Shown here one piece after another: positions 10,198-20,800 of a stretch of DNA of 64,000 nucleotides. Both the position numbers and the translations under genes were made by a program. This DNA comes from Methylophilaceae bacterium (lineage in GTDB: Bacteria > Pseudomonadota > Gammaproteobacteria > Burkholderiales > Methylophilaceae): positions 496,001 through 560,000 of the forward strand of contig JABFRO010000001.1 of the NCBI GenBank assembly GCA_013141125.1. The letters are read 5' to 3'. The notes under the pieces were generated by a model. The model did no database searches and had not been told where the DNA came from. It was given only the letters and a program-made list of their open reading frames with translations. Position 1 is the stretch's first letter. Each line of letters opens with the position of its first letter.

Positions 10198-11783
10198 AAA
10201 TGCTCCTTGAATCCAGCCTTGGCTGAATGACTGGCCGCAGTTTTCGTTACCGGCTCCAGCTGGAAACGTGCGAGAGCTTTACGCGCGATCTGGATAATGA
10301 TGGATCGATCTTCATCGCCCAATGGTTCGCCGCGATCAAATCGAGCGCAGATTTCCGGCGGTATAGTTACGGCTGCGGCAAGCACAGCATTCTCTGCTTC
10401 CGGCATCTGCGCCATGGATACGACATCGAAAAGTTTCGAGGTCAACGCCAGCAAAATGGCGATTTGGGCGGATACGGATACCGGAGAGAATTCCGCCTGC
10501 TTGAGACAGGCACGGATACGCCGCCCATGCTCAATAGTTTTACGCGTATCTTCATCCAGGCGAGCACCAAATCGGGCGAAAGTTTCCAGCTCCTCAAATT
10601 GCGCGTAGGCCAGTTTAAGGTCTCCCGCTACGGCACGGTAAGCGGCGCGCTGCGCCTTGCCACCGACGCGAGAAACGGATTTGCCAACATCAACTGCCGG
10701 CAGTACGCCCAGCTCAAACAGCGAGGGCGAAAGGTAGATCTGACCATCGGTGATAGAGATCAAATTGGTCGGAATATAGGCCGATATGTTTTGCGCTTCA
10801 GTTTCAATAATCGGCAGCGCGGTTAGCGAACCGCCACCAAGTTCGCTACGCAGATGGGTGGCGCGTTCAAGTAAACGGGAGTGGATGTAAAAGATGTCGC
10901 CAGGAAACGCTTCGCGCCCGGGTGGACGGCGCAACAGCAAAGAAAGCTCACGGTAAGCGCGGGCATGATGGGTGAGATCATCATAAACGATCAACACATC
11001 GCGGCCTTGTTCCATGAAATGCTCGGCGATACTGGTGGCAGCATAGGGCGCGATATAGGCAAGACCTGGCGCATCGTTGCCTTCGGTCACAACAACGACG
11101 GTGTAATCCATTGCACCTTTTTCCCGCAAGATGGCCACGACTTTCGCCACAGCGGAAGCGCGCTGACCAATAGCACAAAAGACGCATAACACATTCTTGC
11201 CACGCTGATTAAGTATGGTATCAATGGCAATCGTGGTTTTACCCGTCTGTCTATCACCCAGAATCAACTCGCGCTGACCGCGCCCAATGGGGATGAGCGC
11301 ATCAATTACTTTCAGACCCGTTTGCAATGGCACGGTAACCGGCGCGCGATCCATGATAGGCGGCGCTGGGCGTTCGATGGGCAGGCGCGTACCGGAATCC
11401 ACCGGTCCGTTGCCATCGAGTGGCCGGCCGAGCGGATCAATAATGCGTCCCAGCAGTCCGTCACCCGCCGCCACGTCCATGACCCGTCCCGTACGCTCAA
11501 CTTCATCGCCTGCATGCAGATGCCAGTATTCACCTAGCAGCACAACGCCGATTTCGTCTTCGTCCACATTGAACGCGATGCCAAACACAGCGCCGGGAAA
11601 TTCGAGCAACTCCTCAAAACCGACACCGGGAAGGCCGGAAACTTTGGCGATGCCAGTGGCGACGCTGATGATGGTGCCAACTTCCCGTGGCTTCAATTGC
11701 GGCGTATAAGCTGCCAGTGCCTGGCCTACACTGGCAAATGTGCGGTCGAGAACATTCTGCAAGCTTTCTGGTTCAGCGTTCAT
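10194..11783 (-). CDS. atpA: N-type ATPase alpha subunit
   Basis: 529 residues, non-catalytic nucleotide-binding subunit of the head. The P-loop GDRQTGKT is at residues 176-183, and the downstream segments [19 protein letters not shown] and [14 protein letters not shown] are conserved alpha/beta sequences. The ATG at 11783 shares one base with the atpF stop (TAATG), and the gene end overlaps atpG, so translation is coupled. The sequence diverges from a standard F-ATPase alpha, as expected for the N-type family. No ordinary F-ATPase operon is in this window. Confidence 0.94.
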   Translation of the reverse strand: MNAEPESLQNVLDRTFASVGQALAAYTPQLKPREVGTIISVATGIAKVSGLPGVGFEELLEFPGAVFGIAFNVDEDEIGVVLLGEYWHLHAGDEVERTGRVMDVAAGDGLLGRIIDPLGRPLDGNGPVDSGTRLPIERPAPPIMDRAPVTVPLQTGLKVIDALIPIGRGQRELILGDRQTGKTTIAIDTILNQRGKNVLCVFCAIGQRASAVAKVVAILREKGAMDYTVVVVTEGNDAPGLAYIAPYAATSIAEHFMEQGRDVLIVYDDLTHHARAYRELSLLLRRPPGREAFPGDIFYIHSRLLERATHLRSELGGGSLTALPIIETEAQNISAYIPTNLISITDGQIYLSPSLFELGVLPAVDVGKSVSRVGGKAQRAAYRAVAGDLKLAYAQFEELETFARFGARLDEDTRKTIEHGRRIRACLKQAEFSPVSVSAQIAILLALTSKLFDVVSMAQMPEAENAVLAAAVTIPPEICARFDRGEPLGDEDRSIIIQIARKALARFQLEPVTKTAASHSAKAGFKEHL

Positions 11784-12586
11784 TAGTCGTTTGCTTTGGT
11801 TTCCAGTGCTTCTTCAGGCTTGGTTTCAGGTTTGATTTTGAGCAGTTCACTGACATTTTTTTCCAGTGATCCCAGATAATCAGCGATGCTCCAAACCAGT
11901 TTTTGGCCGTTCGTTGTGAGTTCAATGCCACTGATCAAGTTCGGGCTAGTCTTGAACTGAATGCAGATTTCAGCCGAGAAAGTTGCGTTGAGCGCATTTT
12001 GTATGGCTACGCGTTGCTCGGCAGATAACTCAAACGCACTGCTTACCAGCGCAGGAGAAGCCGCTGTTTCAAGTGCTAGGGCTAGTTTTTCTTTTGTCTG
12101 CTCGTCCATCTCGCGCAAGCGGCGGGTGAATACCTCACCTATCTGCGCTTCCAAACTTACTGTGGCGATATCTGTTAGCACTTTGCGTGCGATGGTAAAA
12201 GTTTCCTGCTGGATACGGCGGCTGATTGCCTGATTCAAGTTCCGTGCATCGTTTTGCAGGGTTTCCTGACGTTTTGTCTTCAAGGCATCCACTGCCTGTC
12301 TGGCTTCTGCGAGTAGTCGTTGCTGTTCTGCTTTTGCATCCTCAGCCGCCTGGTCAAGAAGTGCAGCGCGCTGCTGGTCGAACTCCTTGTTCTTGCGCTG
12401 GAATTCGTCGCGCTCCTGCCTGGCTTCGGTTCGTTTTGATTCGGCATCGGCCAACTGCTTGGCAATCAGCTTCTCCCGCACGTCAATGGCATGCAGGATG
12501 GGCTGGTAAAGAAAGCGCTTCATCAGCCATATCAGAATGAGAAAATTGAGTGCTTGTGCACCAACAGTGAACCAATCAATCAACAT
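11783..12586 (-). CDS. atpF: N-type ATPase b subunit with delta-like C-terminal region
   Basis: 267 residues, much longer than an ordinary b subunit (about 156). The N-terminal membrane helix is about 9-26 ([19 protein letters not shown]). A long charged stator coiled coil follows to about residue 120 ([20 protein letters not shown]). The remaining 130 residues ([17 protein letters not shown] and later) resemble the delta subunit. No separate atpH is present, as is usual in N-ATPase operons. The gene is 3 bases from atpE and overlaps atpA by one base. Confidence 0.9.
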   Translation of the reverse strand: MLIDWFTVGAQALNFLILIWLMKRFLYQPILHAIDVREKLIAKQLADAESKRTEARQERDEFQRKNKEFDQQRAALLDQAAEDAKAEQQRLLAEARQAVDALKTKRQETLQNDARNLNQAISRRIQQETFTIARKVLTDIATVSLEAQIGEVFTRRLREMDEQTKEKLALALETAASPALVSSAFELSAEQRVAIQNALNATFSAEICIQFKTSPNLISGIELTTNGQKLVWSIADYLGSLEKNVSELLKIKPETKPEEALETKAND

Positions 12587-12589
12587 GGC

Positions 12590-12871
12590 TTATTTTCCCG
12601 CAGTTTGTGCAAGGACGTAATTCCAGAAGGGATTGGCAAAAATAAGTATCATTGAAATTACAAAGCAATAAATAGCCGTGGACTCAATCATGGCCAGACC
12701 AACAAACAGGGTGCGAGTGATGGTGGCTGAAGCATCGGGCTGTTGCGCCAGCGAGGTGAGCGCCGTTGCCACGGCTTTACCTTCAGCCAATGCTGGCCCC
12801 AGCGTGCCGAAGCCGGTGGTAATACCAGCCATGACAATGGAGGCTACTGCAATAATAGTCATGCTATCCAT
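12590..12871 (-). CDS. atpE: N-type ATPase c subunit (rotor ring)
   Basis: 93 residues forming a two-helix hairpin. Helix 1 contains GPALAEGKAV with Glu30, at the position of Gln32 in the Na+-ATPase of Ilyobacter. The polar loop is AQQPDA. Helix 2 carries the ion-binding carboxylate in IESTAIY (Glu63, Ser64, Thr65, Tyr68). The E-S-T-x-x-Y pattern is the one associated with Na+ coordination in F- and N-type rotors, but a second carboxylate in helix 1 is also present. A biochemically studied Burkholderia N-ATPase ring was reported as H+-specific, so the ion cannot be assigned from sequence alone. Confidence 0.95.
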   Translation of the reverse strand: MDSMTIIAVASIVMAGITTGFGTLGPALAEGKAVATALTSLAQQPDASATITRTLFVGLAMIESTAIYCFVISMILIFANPFWNYVLAQTAGK

Positions 12872-12912
12872 AGCGTTATTTCCTGTAGTTAATGTAATTT
12901 AAGCACAATGAT

Positions 12913-13599
12913 TTAATTTATATCGGGTTGAGGTCTGTGCACTCGTGTAGCAGCTGCAATGTAAACCGCAGCCAAAATGCTGAAAATATAGGCCTGTACC
13001 ATGCCAGTAAGCAGGCCAAGCAGCGTTATGACAACCGGAAAAATAAATGGCGTAATGGTCAGCAGAATCGCAACAATCATGGCTCCGCTCATCATGTTGC
13101 CAAATAAGCGGACGGCCAGTGCCAAGGTGCGCGAAATTTCGCTGATGAGGTTGAACGGCAGCATGATGACGCTTGGTTCAATGTAGGATTCAAGATAACG
13201 CTTCAAGCCCTGATCCTCAATGCCAAACAACGGTACCATCACAAAAACACACAGCGCCAGTGCTAACGTGGTCGAGAGCGACGCGGTCGGCGTTTCGTAA
13301 CCGGGTATTAGCGTGCATAAGCTGGCGGCGGCGACAAAAAGAAAGAGTGTGCCAAGATAGCCGAGATACTTTTCAGGATAACGCAGGCCAACATCTTCAA
13401 TTTGCTGCAAGATCGCGCTAACAATGATTTCCAGCAGGTTTTGCCAGCGCGAACGTTTATGTCCCATGGAAAGTTTGCGCGTGATGAGTTTGGAACCAAG
13501 CGCCATCACCAGCATCAGCCCCCAAGTGAAGGCGATAGTGGCATTGAGTTTGAAAAAACCGTGTTGGCAAAAGATTATTTCATCGGGGCTCAGATGCAT
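12913..13599 (-). CDS. atpB: N-type ATPase a subunit
   Basis: 228 residues from the ATG at 13599 (MHLSPDEIIF); a TTG two codons upstream is possible but less likely. It is the membrane stator with ion half-channels. Hydrophobic helices are spread along the protein, and the motif LALAVRLFGNMMSGAMIV contains the conserved essential arginine (about residue 164) opposite the c-ring carboxylate. The start overlaps the end of atpR by about 20 bases. Two accessory genes, atpQ and atpR, precede it, as in other N-ATPase operons. Confidence 0.93.
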   Translation of the reverse strand: MHLSPDEIIFCQHGFFKLNATIAFTWGLMLVMALGSKLITRKLSMGHKRSRWQNLLEIIVSAILQQIEDVGLRYPEKYLGYLGTLFLFVAAASLCTLIPGYETPTASLSTTLALALCVFVMVPLFGIEDQGLKRYLESYIEPSVIMLPFNLISEISRTLALAVRLFGNMMSGAMIVAILLTITPFIFPVVITLLGLLTGMVQAYIFSILAAVYIAAATRVHRPQPDIN

Positions 13600-13903
13600 G
13601 AACAACCCTTTTTGGCGGAGAGAAAAAGCGTTCTAATACCGAGTCGGCAAGCCGTGTTACGATAAAACGCGCAATGATAAATCCAAGCAAACAGGCCAGC
13701 AACCGCTTTGCATGACCATTCGAGACGACATAGAGCCCTATCAACAAGAGGCTGCTTCGCAACAACAGGCTGCCAACAAACAAAAGTGCGGGTCGCTTTG
13801 AAGTCAGCCCTAGACGTATTGTCCACCAAAGACCGGCAAAAAATCCTGTTCCCAGAAAAACTCCAGCAAGTACGGCCAATAATAAAATCAGCTTGTCATT
13901 CAT
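13580..13903 (-). CDS. atpR: N-ATPase accessory membrane protein AtpR
   Basis: 107 residues from ATG 13903, overlapping atpQ by 8 bases; an upstream start at 13963 would only add a basic, non-family N-terminus. Three hydrophobic segments are visible (about 4-28, 38-58 and 68-85). The segment GTGFFAGLWWTIRLGL is the family's recognisable stretch. AtpR occurs only in N-ATPase operons, where it is proposed to aid c-ring assembly together with AtpQ; its exact role is not established. Confidence 0.85.
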   Translation of the reverse strand: MNDKLILLLAVLAGVFLGTGFFAGLWWTIRLGLTSKRPALLFVGSLLLRSSLLLIGLYVVSNGHAKRLLACLLGFIIARFIVTRLADSVLERFFSPPKRVVHASEPR

Positions 13904-14223
13904 CGTTTTCCTCCTGCTCTTTCCGCATCGCCTGTTCCTCCTTGGTAACCCAATGCCAGGCATTGAAACAGCCTAGTATCAACCCGGCTATTAACAGCGC
14001 CAGTGTCCATGAATGTGACCCTACATGATGCTTGTCCAGCCAGTGGCCGAGCGCTGCCCCAAGCAAGGTGGGAACAACAATCGACCAGCCAATCAACCCC
14101 ATCATGCCCAGACCAAACCAGATTCCAGGCGTGGTATTGCGTTGTGCCTTGAGCATACGCGCAGCCTTGGTGCCCACTTGTTCAGCAAAGTCAGCGTGCT
14201 GTTTCAATGGTTTTTCTGATTCA

Positions 14224-14231
<8 letters not shown>
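13896..14231 (-). CDS. atpQ: N-ATPase accessory membrane protein AtpQ (AtpI-like)
   Basis: 111 residues from ATG 14231 (MDNESEKPLKQHADF), which overlaps the atpC stop by 8 bases. An in-frame start at 14309 would put 26 atypical residues before it, so I reject that. Two transmembrane helices occupy about 37-59 and 70-88, the layout of AtpI-family assembly factors, which help build the c-ring. The gene sits between epsilon and atpR in the usual N-ATPase position. Confidence 0.87.
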
Positions 14232-16099
<1,868 letters not shown>

Positions 16100-16246
16100 T
16101 TAAGCAATAACCATCGCAGGCACATCTTTCGCCAGAACCGCGCCAGGTTCGGTTGCGCTATGCCCCATCACTGGCAACAGGGTAAGTGCTACATCCCCAA
16201 ACATGATGATGTCAGCATAAGCTTCGGTAGCGAACGTTACCAACAT
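16100..16246 (-). pseudogene. Truncated DUF1840 gene at the N-ATPase operon boundary
   Basis: The ATG at 16246 has a strong ribosome site (CGAGGAG). The 48-residue product begins MLVTFATEAYADIIMFGDV and continues LMGHS-type as PVMGHSATEPGAVLAKDVP, the well-conserved N-terminal half of DUF1840 proteins, which are normally about 100-115 residues. It stops abruptly nine bases before atpD, and no C-terminal half is found next to either end of the ATPase operon. I infer that the operon replaced the rest of the gene. The fragment may now act as a leader cistron for atpD. Confidence 0.75.
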
Positions 16247-16311
16247 GGCATACTCCTCGAAACAAAATTTGTAACTCAACAATCAAAACATCCAAGGTCA
16301 CGGATATGGAT

Positions 16312-17070
16312 CTATTGGTAGAACGACGATAACTGTTGATGAACACTGGGACAGCATTTTTTCAAAATGTTCGGTGCTGTAAAATAATACTCGCTCAATA
16401 CCGCAAAAAACTCTGCCGGACTGGTTGCTGCATAAGGGTTGATAAAAGTGGATTTTCCTGTTGTTACTTGTCTACATAATGCTTCGTAAGACGTGCTCAG
16501 GGCTGCTGCCCATCTTTTCCGGCTCATGCCGCGACGCAATGGCGGCATGCCATTGGTTGTACCATTGAGGCCATCCAGTTTATGGGCAAACTCATGCAAC
16601 ACCACATGATGGCCAGCCTGATATTGATAGGAATCCCGCTCCACATCCTCCCAGGACAAAATGACTGGGCCGCGCAACCACGATTCGCCCGCTAAAACAC
16701 GGGCTTCGTTAGGTACCAAACCCATGTCATCTTGTTGCAAATGATTAACGCGAAATGCTCCAGGATAGAGTATTACTTCTACCCAACCATCAAAATAGGT
16801 CACACCCAGATTTTGAATCAATAAACAAGCTTGGGCGGCCACAGTTACTTTCATGGGTAGCGTTACTTCCAATCCCTGAACGCCGATGATGGTTTTTTGA
16901 TGTAAAAACCACGTCGTCATTTCGCGTAGATGCGCCATTTGAAATGGATTAAGCCTATTAAACAACAAAATACATCGCGTGACACTTTTCCAAACATGGT
17001 GAGGGATAGGATGACGCTTTAGAATTCTACACATATGCCAGCGCTGTAGCGTAACACCTAATGGGCGCAT
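16312..17070 (-). CDS. MtfA-like zinc peptidase (M90 family)
   Basis: 252 residues, ATG at 17070. The zinc-binding motif HEFAH (159-163, within VVLHEFAHKLDGLNG) and the downstream YAATSPAEFFAVLSEYYF with the third metal-ligand glutamate mark the MtfA/M90 peptidase family. In E. coli MtfA binds the glucose repressor Mlc and has aminopeptidase activity; no Mlc homologue is seen here, so the target is unknown. It is a predicted soluble protein, upstream on the same strand of the DUF1840 fragment. Confidence 0.9.
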   Translation of the reverse strand: MRPLGVTLQRWHMCRILKRHPIPHHVWKSVTRCILLFNRLNPFQMAHLREMTTWFLHQKTIIGVQGLEVTLPMKVTVAAQACLLIQNLGVTYFDGWVEVILYPGAFRVNHLQQDDMGLVPNEARVLAGESWLRGPVILSWEDVERDSYQYQAGHHVVLHEFAHKLDGLNGTTNGMPPLRRGMSRKRWAAALSTSYEALCRQVTTGKSTFINPYAATSPAEFFAVLSEYYFTAPNILKKCCPSVHQQLSSFYQ

Positions 17071-17257
17071 CTCGTTTTACCTGTTATCAGCGATATCGTC
17101 TTCTGATCTGCCGCTTTGTGAAAGCGATCAACGCTAGCCTTCAAATTAGCGCTGACTGCAAGCACCGCTAATTTCAGCTTGGCAAATAGTCTACCGAGGT
17201 TTTGAAGTGATTCTCAACCAGGGTATCTATTTTATTGGCAGGCTATTCGCTAAGCAG

Positions 17258-17578
17258 TTATTCATGCCCGGGGATTAGGGGCGCTTTTTTTTCCGGCATA
17301 TTCGGATGATCCGGTATGGCCATCAATGTGCATGTCCCTTTTATTGTGTGTTGGTGCCGTCCTTTGAACTCCACACTGGCACCGACTTCTTTTCCCGCAC
17401 AAGCATCTATTGCGTGACGTGGAATGTCTAAATGAGATTTACCATGATGGCAACTATGCTGATGATATTTACTGGCATGATAGTTTTCTGCCGGAGGCAT
17501 TTTTTCTGCGGCTAAAACTGTTGTTGAAACCAATAATAAGGCCAAGTTTAGAATGGTTAACGAGGATTTAATATTCAT
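17258..17578 (-). CDS. Small His-rich periplasmic protein, unknown function
   Basis: 106 residues from ATG 17578 (ribosome site GGGAGA). A typical signal peptide ends near VLAAEK (about 22-25). The mature part has many histidines (KYHQHSCHHGKSHLD, GRHQHTIKG, IPDHPNM, PGHE) and a repeated pattern in which AC-GK-VGASVEF leads to IKGTC, seen in small periplasmic proteins of proteobacteria. The His and Cys content suggests metal binding, which is inference. Gaps of about 190 and 270 bases separate it from its neighbours, so it is probably transcribed alone. Confidence 0.7.
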   Translation of the reverse strand: MNIKSSLTILNLALLLVSTTVLAAEKMPPAENYHASKYHQHSCHHGKSHLDIPRHAIDACAGKEVGASVEFKGRHQHTIKGTCTLMAIPDHPNMPEKKAPLIPGHE

Positions 17579-17849
17579 GAATTTTCTCCCAAAATAATAG
17601 ATGGTTAAAGCCAAGGTGTTAGCAAGTATCTCAAAAAAACATCATGGCAGTTGCAGAATAGTTCAAAGTTTATAAAGCATCAGTGCGCTAACACACATAG
17701 AAAGTCCATTGCCAAGCTGCAAGATGTGCCTTCCAATACACCCAGCCCTGCCGATTCGCTATCTGAAGTCCTTTCGTAAAACTTTAGACACAGCGGAATC
17801 AGCTTGCAAGTTTAATTTAATTTGCAGCTATTATTGATATAGCCTCACT

Positions 17850-20800
17850 TTATTGGTTAGCGGTTTGCACAGGCAGCAAATTTTCAACTTTCAGATTTCC
17901 ATTGATCAACTGGCCAAATAGCTCGGGCGCATACATGGCTTCCACACGCGTGGCAGGTAGCGAAAATTCACCCGGGTTGTTCAGGCGCAAGGTGTATTCG
18001 TACCAGAAATGGCCTTGCGGCACATAGTCAAAATAGGCGCGGAAGAATCCCAGGCCGCGTTCGGTGTAGCTGGGCCAGGCATTGTTCTTGCCATCGTAGT
18101 GATTTTCGCCTTGCTGATCTATGCCGGAATCGCGTGCGGTATTGCCGAGTATGCTAGCTCCACCGGGGATGGGGTCACTTAATGCCACCCAGCTCATGGC
18201 AACGCTGGCATCAATATCTAGCCGCACCCGCACCAGATCACCGCGACTCCATACGCCCGCCACCGCTTGTTTGATAGGCGAGATGGAACGCTGCACGCTG
18301 TAGCCGGAGGCCACGGTTTTGCCGGGAAGTGCCGCTTTAACGAAGATACTGACCCAGGGTTGGCCGCTGCCTTGATGATTCAATTTGAAACTGGCGCTTT
18401 GCTTTGGCCAATTCAGATTGAGCTGCGTACTATCCTGCCCTGGTTTTATCTGCGCTGGCGGAGTCTGCTTGCTTATAGCCACATTAGTCCAGCGATATTG
18501 CGCGCGGTTTTGGTTTTGGTTTTGGTTTTGGCTTGGGCTTGGACTTGTGCTTGCATCGCCGGCAACTTCCAAACTCGCCGTGGTCACGCCGGTCACCTCT
18601 GCATGTTCAAAGCGCTGACCGAATTCGCGCAAAGCCACGCTGCCCCAGCTATTGGCCATGGTGGTTTGCCAATGCCCCTGCGTCTGGCGCAGCATGGCAC
18701 CGCGCATCAAAGCAGGCAGATCGGCCTGCCAAACTGCATCATCCATAGCCAGTTGCAGCAGGCGCACAGCATTGATTTCGCCATCCGTCATCAGCCACCA
18801 CCAGTGGTCATTTTTTTCCGTGGTAAATACCAGCCGCCCGCCCACATAGCTCATGCGGTTGCGCAGTTCACGCTCTATGGCTTTCAGCCTATTGTTGCGA
18901 TCCGGTGCATCGGCCACCCGTTTCAGCAAGGCATACCAGTCGATCACGGTAGTGGTCGCCATTTTGATCGGTTTGAACTCATACGCCTGCAACATACGGC
19001 CTTGCACTTTTCCGCTATAAGCCAGCGCTGCCAATGCGCTCAAGCGGCGTTCTGGCAGATATTCGCGTTCACCCCAAAACCAGCTGGCGGAAGATTTAAT
19101 GCGCCCTTCGGCAAAATCGAGCAAGGCTTTTTGCATCTTGTCTTCTGTTTCTGAAGGCAAGCTTTGCTGCGATAAATGCGCCATGGTTAGCACATAGCCG
19201 GTCAGCGCCTCGCTGCCTGCGCCCATGCCGGGGAAAAATTGCGCAAAACCTTTTGCATCCAGATAACCGTCAAGATTATGACTAATTTCATCCCAGCGTT
19301 TGCCATCCTGCAAACCGGTGGCGATGGAGACTTTTTGCTCCAGACAACTATAGGGATAGTTTTCAAAATAGCTGCGTATGCCCGCTGTTTGCTGGGAAAG
19401 CTTGGCAGTCAGATGCACTTCCACCCCGCCCTTGCCCGGTAACGCACCTTGCGGCAAGACGGTTTCCACGCTATATGGCGCTGTCAGTTGCATGAAGCTG
19501 GCTTGTTGCACGGTGACCGGTACTTTGGGCTGAACTTTTTGTACCAGCTTGATGCTGTCCCGGCTCTTGCCATCGCTATCTACAGCGTCAATCTGCCAAG
19601 CCAGTTTTTCCACATCATTTGGCACACTCAAATTCCAGGCCACTTCGGTAGCACCACCAGCGGCCAGACTAATGCTTTGCGGGCTTAAGGTCTGCTTGCC
19701 CGCGTTGCCGCGCAAGGTTAGCTTCATCTCACTTTTAGTGGCATTGCGCACAGAAACCCAGGCACGGTAATGGTCGCCTTCGCGCACCAGCGGCGGCAGG
19801 CTGGAAGTAATCTGCACCTCTTGCGTACTGGTGATTTCGGCCTCGCCGCTACCAAACAGCCCAGTTTCGGCATCGGCAATGGCCACAATCTTGAATGCCG
19901 TCATCGAATCATTCAGCGGCACGCTGATTTTGGCGCGTCCGTTGGCATCCAGTTTCACGCGCGGGTTCCAATACAGCAGCGTATCAAATAGCTCGCGGCT
20001 GGTTTGCGCACCACCACCACCACCTGCGGGCAAGGCTTTCTTGCCGAAATGGCGTTTGCCTATAACCTGCATTTGCGCGGTGCTGGTTTCCACCAGATAA
20101 GCGCGCTCCTGCATCATCGCCTCCAGCAGCTTCCAGCTGGGGTTGGGCGATAATTCCAGCAAGGCTCTATCCACCGCCGCCACCGTCACTTCAGTCCCAG
20201 CCGCCACCGGCTTGCCATTGGGGCGCTGAACCTGAATATCCACCTGCACCTTGGCGCGTGGCTGATAAACTGCTTTATCGGTGGTCACCGTCACCTTCAG
20301 GGCATTGCCCTTGCGCCCAATATCCAGCCGCGTCATGCCGAATTTGAAGCTAGGTCTGGCCAGATCCACCATGGCAGTGGCTTGCGGCACACCGGTGCGC
20401 ATGGCTTGCCACCAGGCACCCGGGCTGCGCCAACCCCAGTCAAAAAAGGAATACCAGGGAACCTCGACTATCCTTCCGCGCACCGCCAGCACCGAAACCA
20501 CCACATTCGGCCCCCAGTTTTCGCCCACAGGAATTTTTATCACCGCATCGCCTCGATGCAGTGTTTGCACAAAATGCTGCACTATGCCCTCGCGCTCTAC
20601 GCTAACCAGCGCCGTGGAAGTGTTGAACGGTGTGTGTACCTGTAATTTTGCCGTGTCACCCACTTCGTATTCACGCCGCTCGGGGATGACTTCCATGCGA
20701 TCCTGATCTTCCTGCGTGAACCAGATGTCGTTGTTGCTGGAATAAAAGCCGGTATCGGCCTGACTGGCGTTACCTTGTTTATCCTGCCCAAGCACATGCA

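Noticed and set aside
16100-16282. A complete 60-residue gene starting at 16282 before atpD
   Set aside because: The good ribosome site and family similarity begin at 16246, and the product is only the N-terminal half of DUF1840, so it was called a truncated gene.
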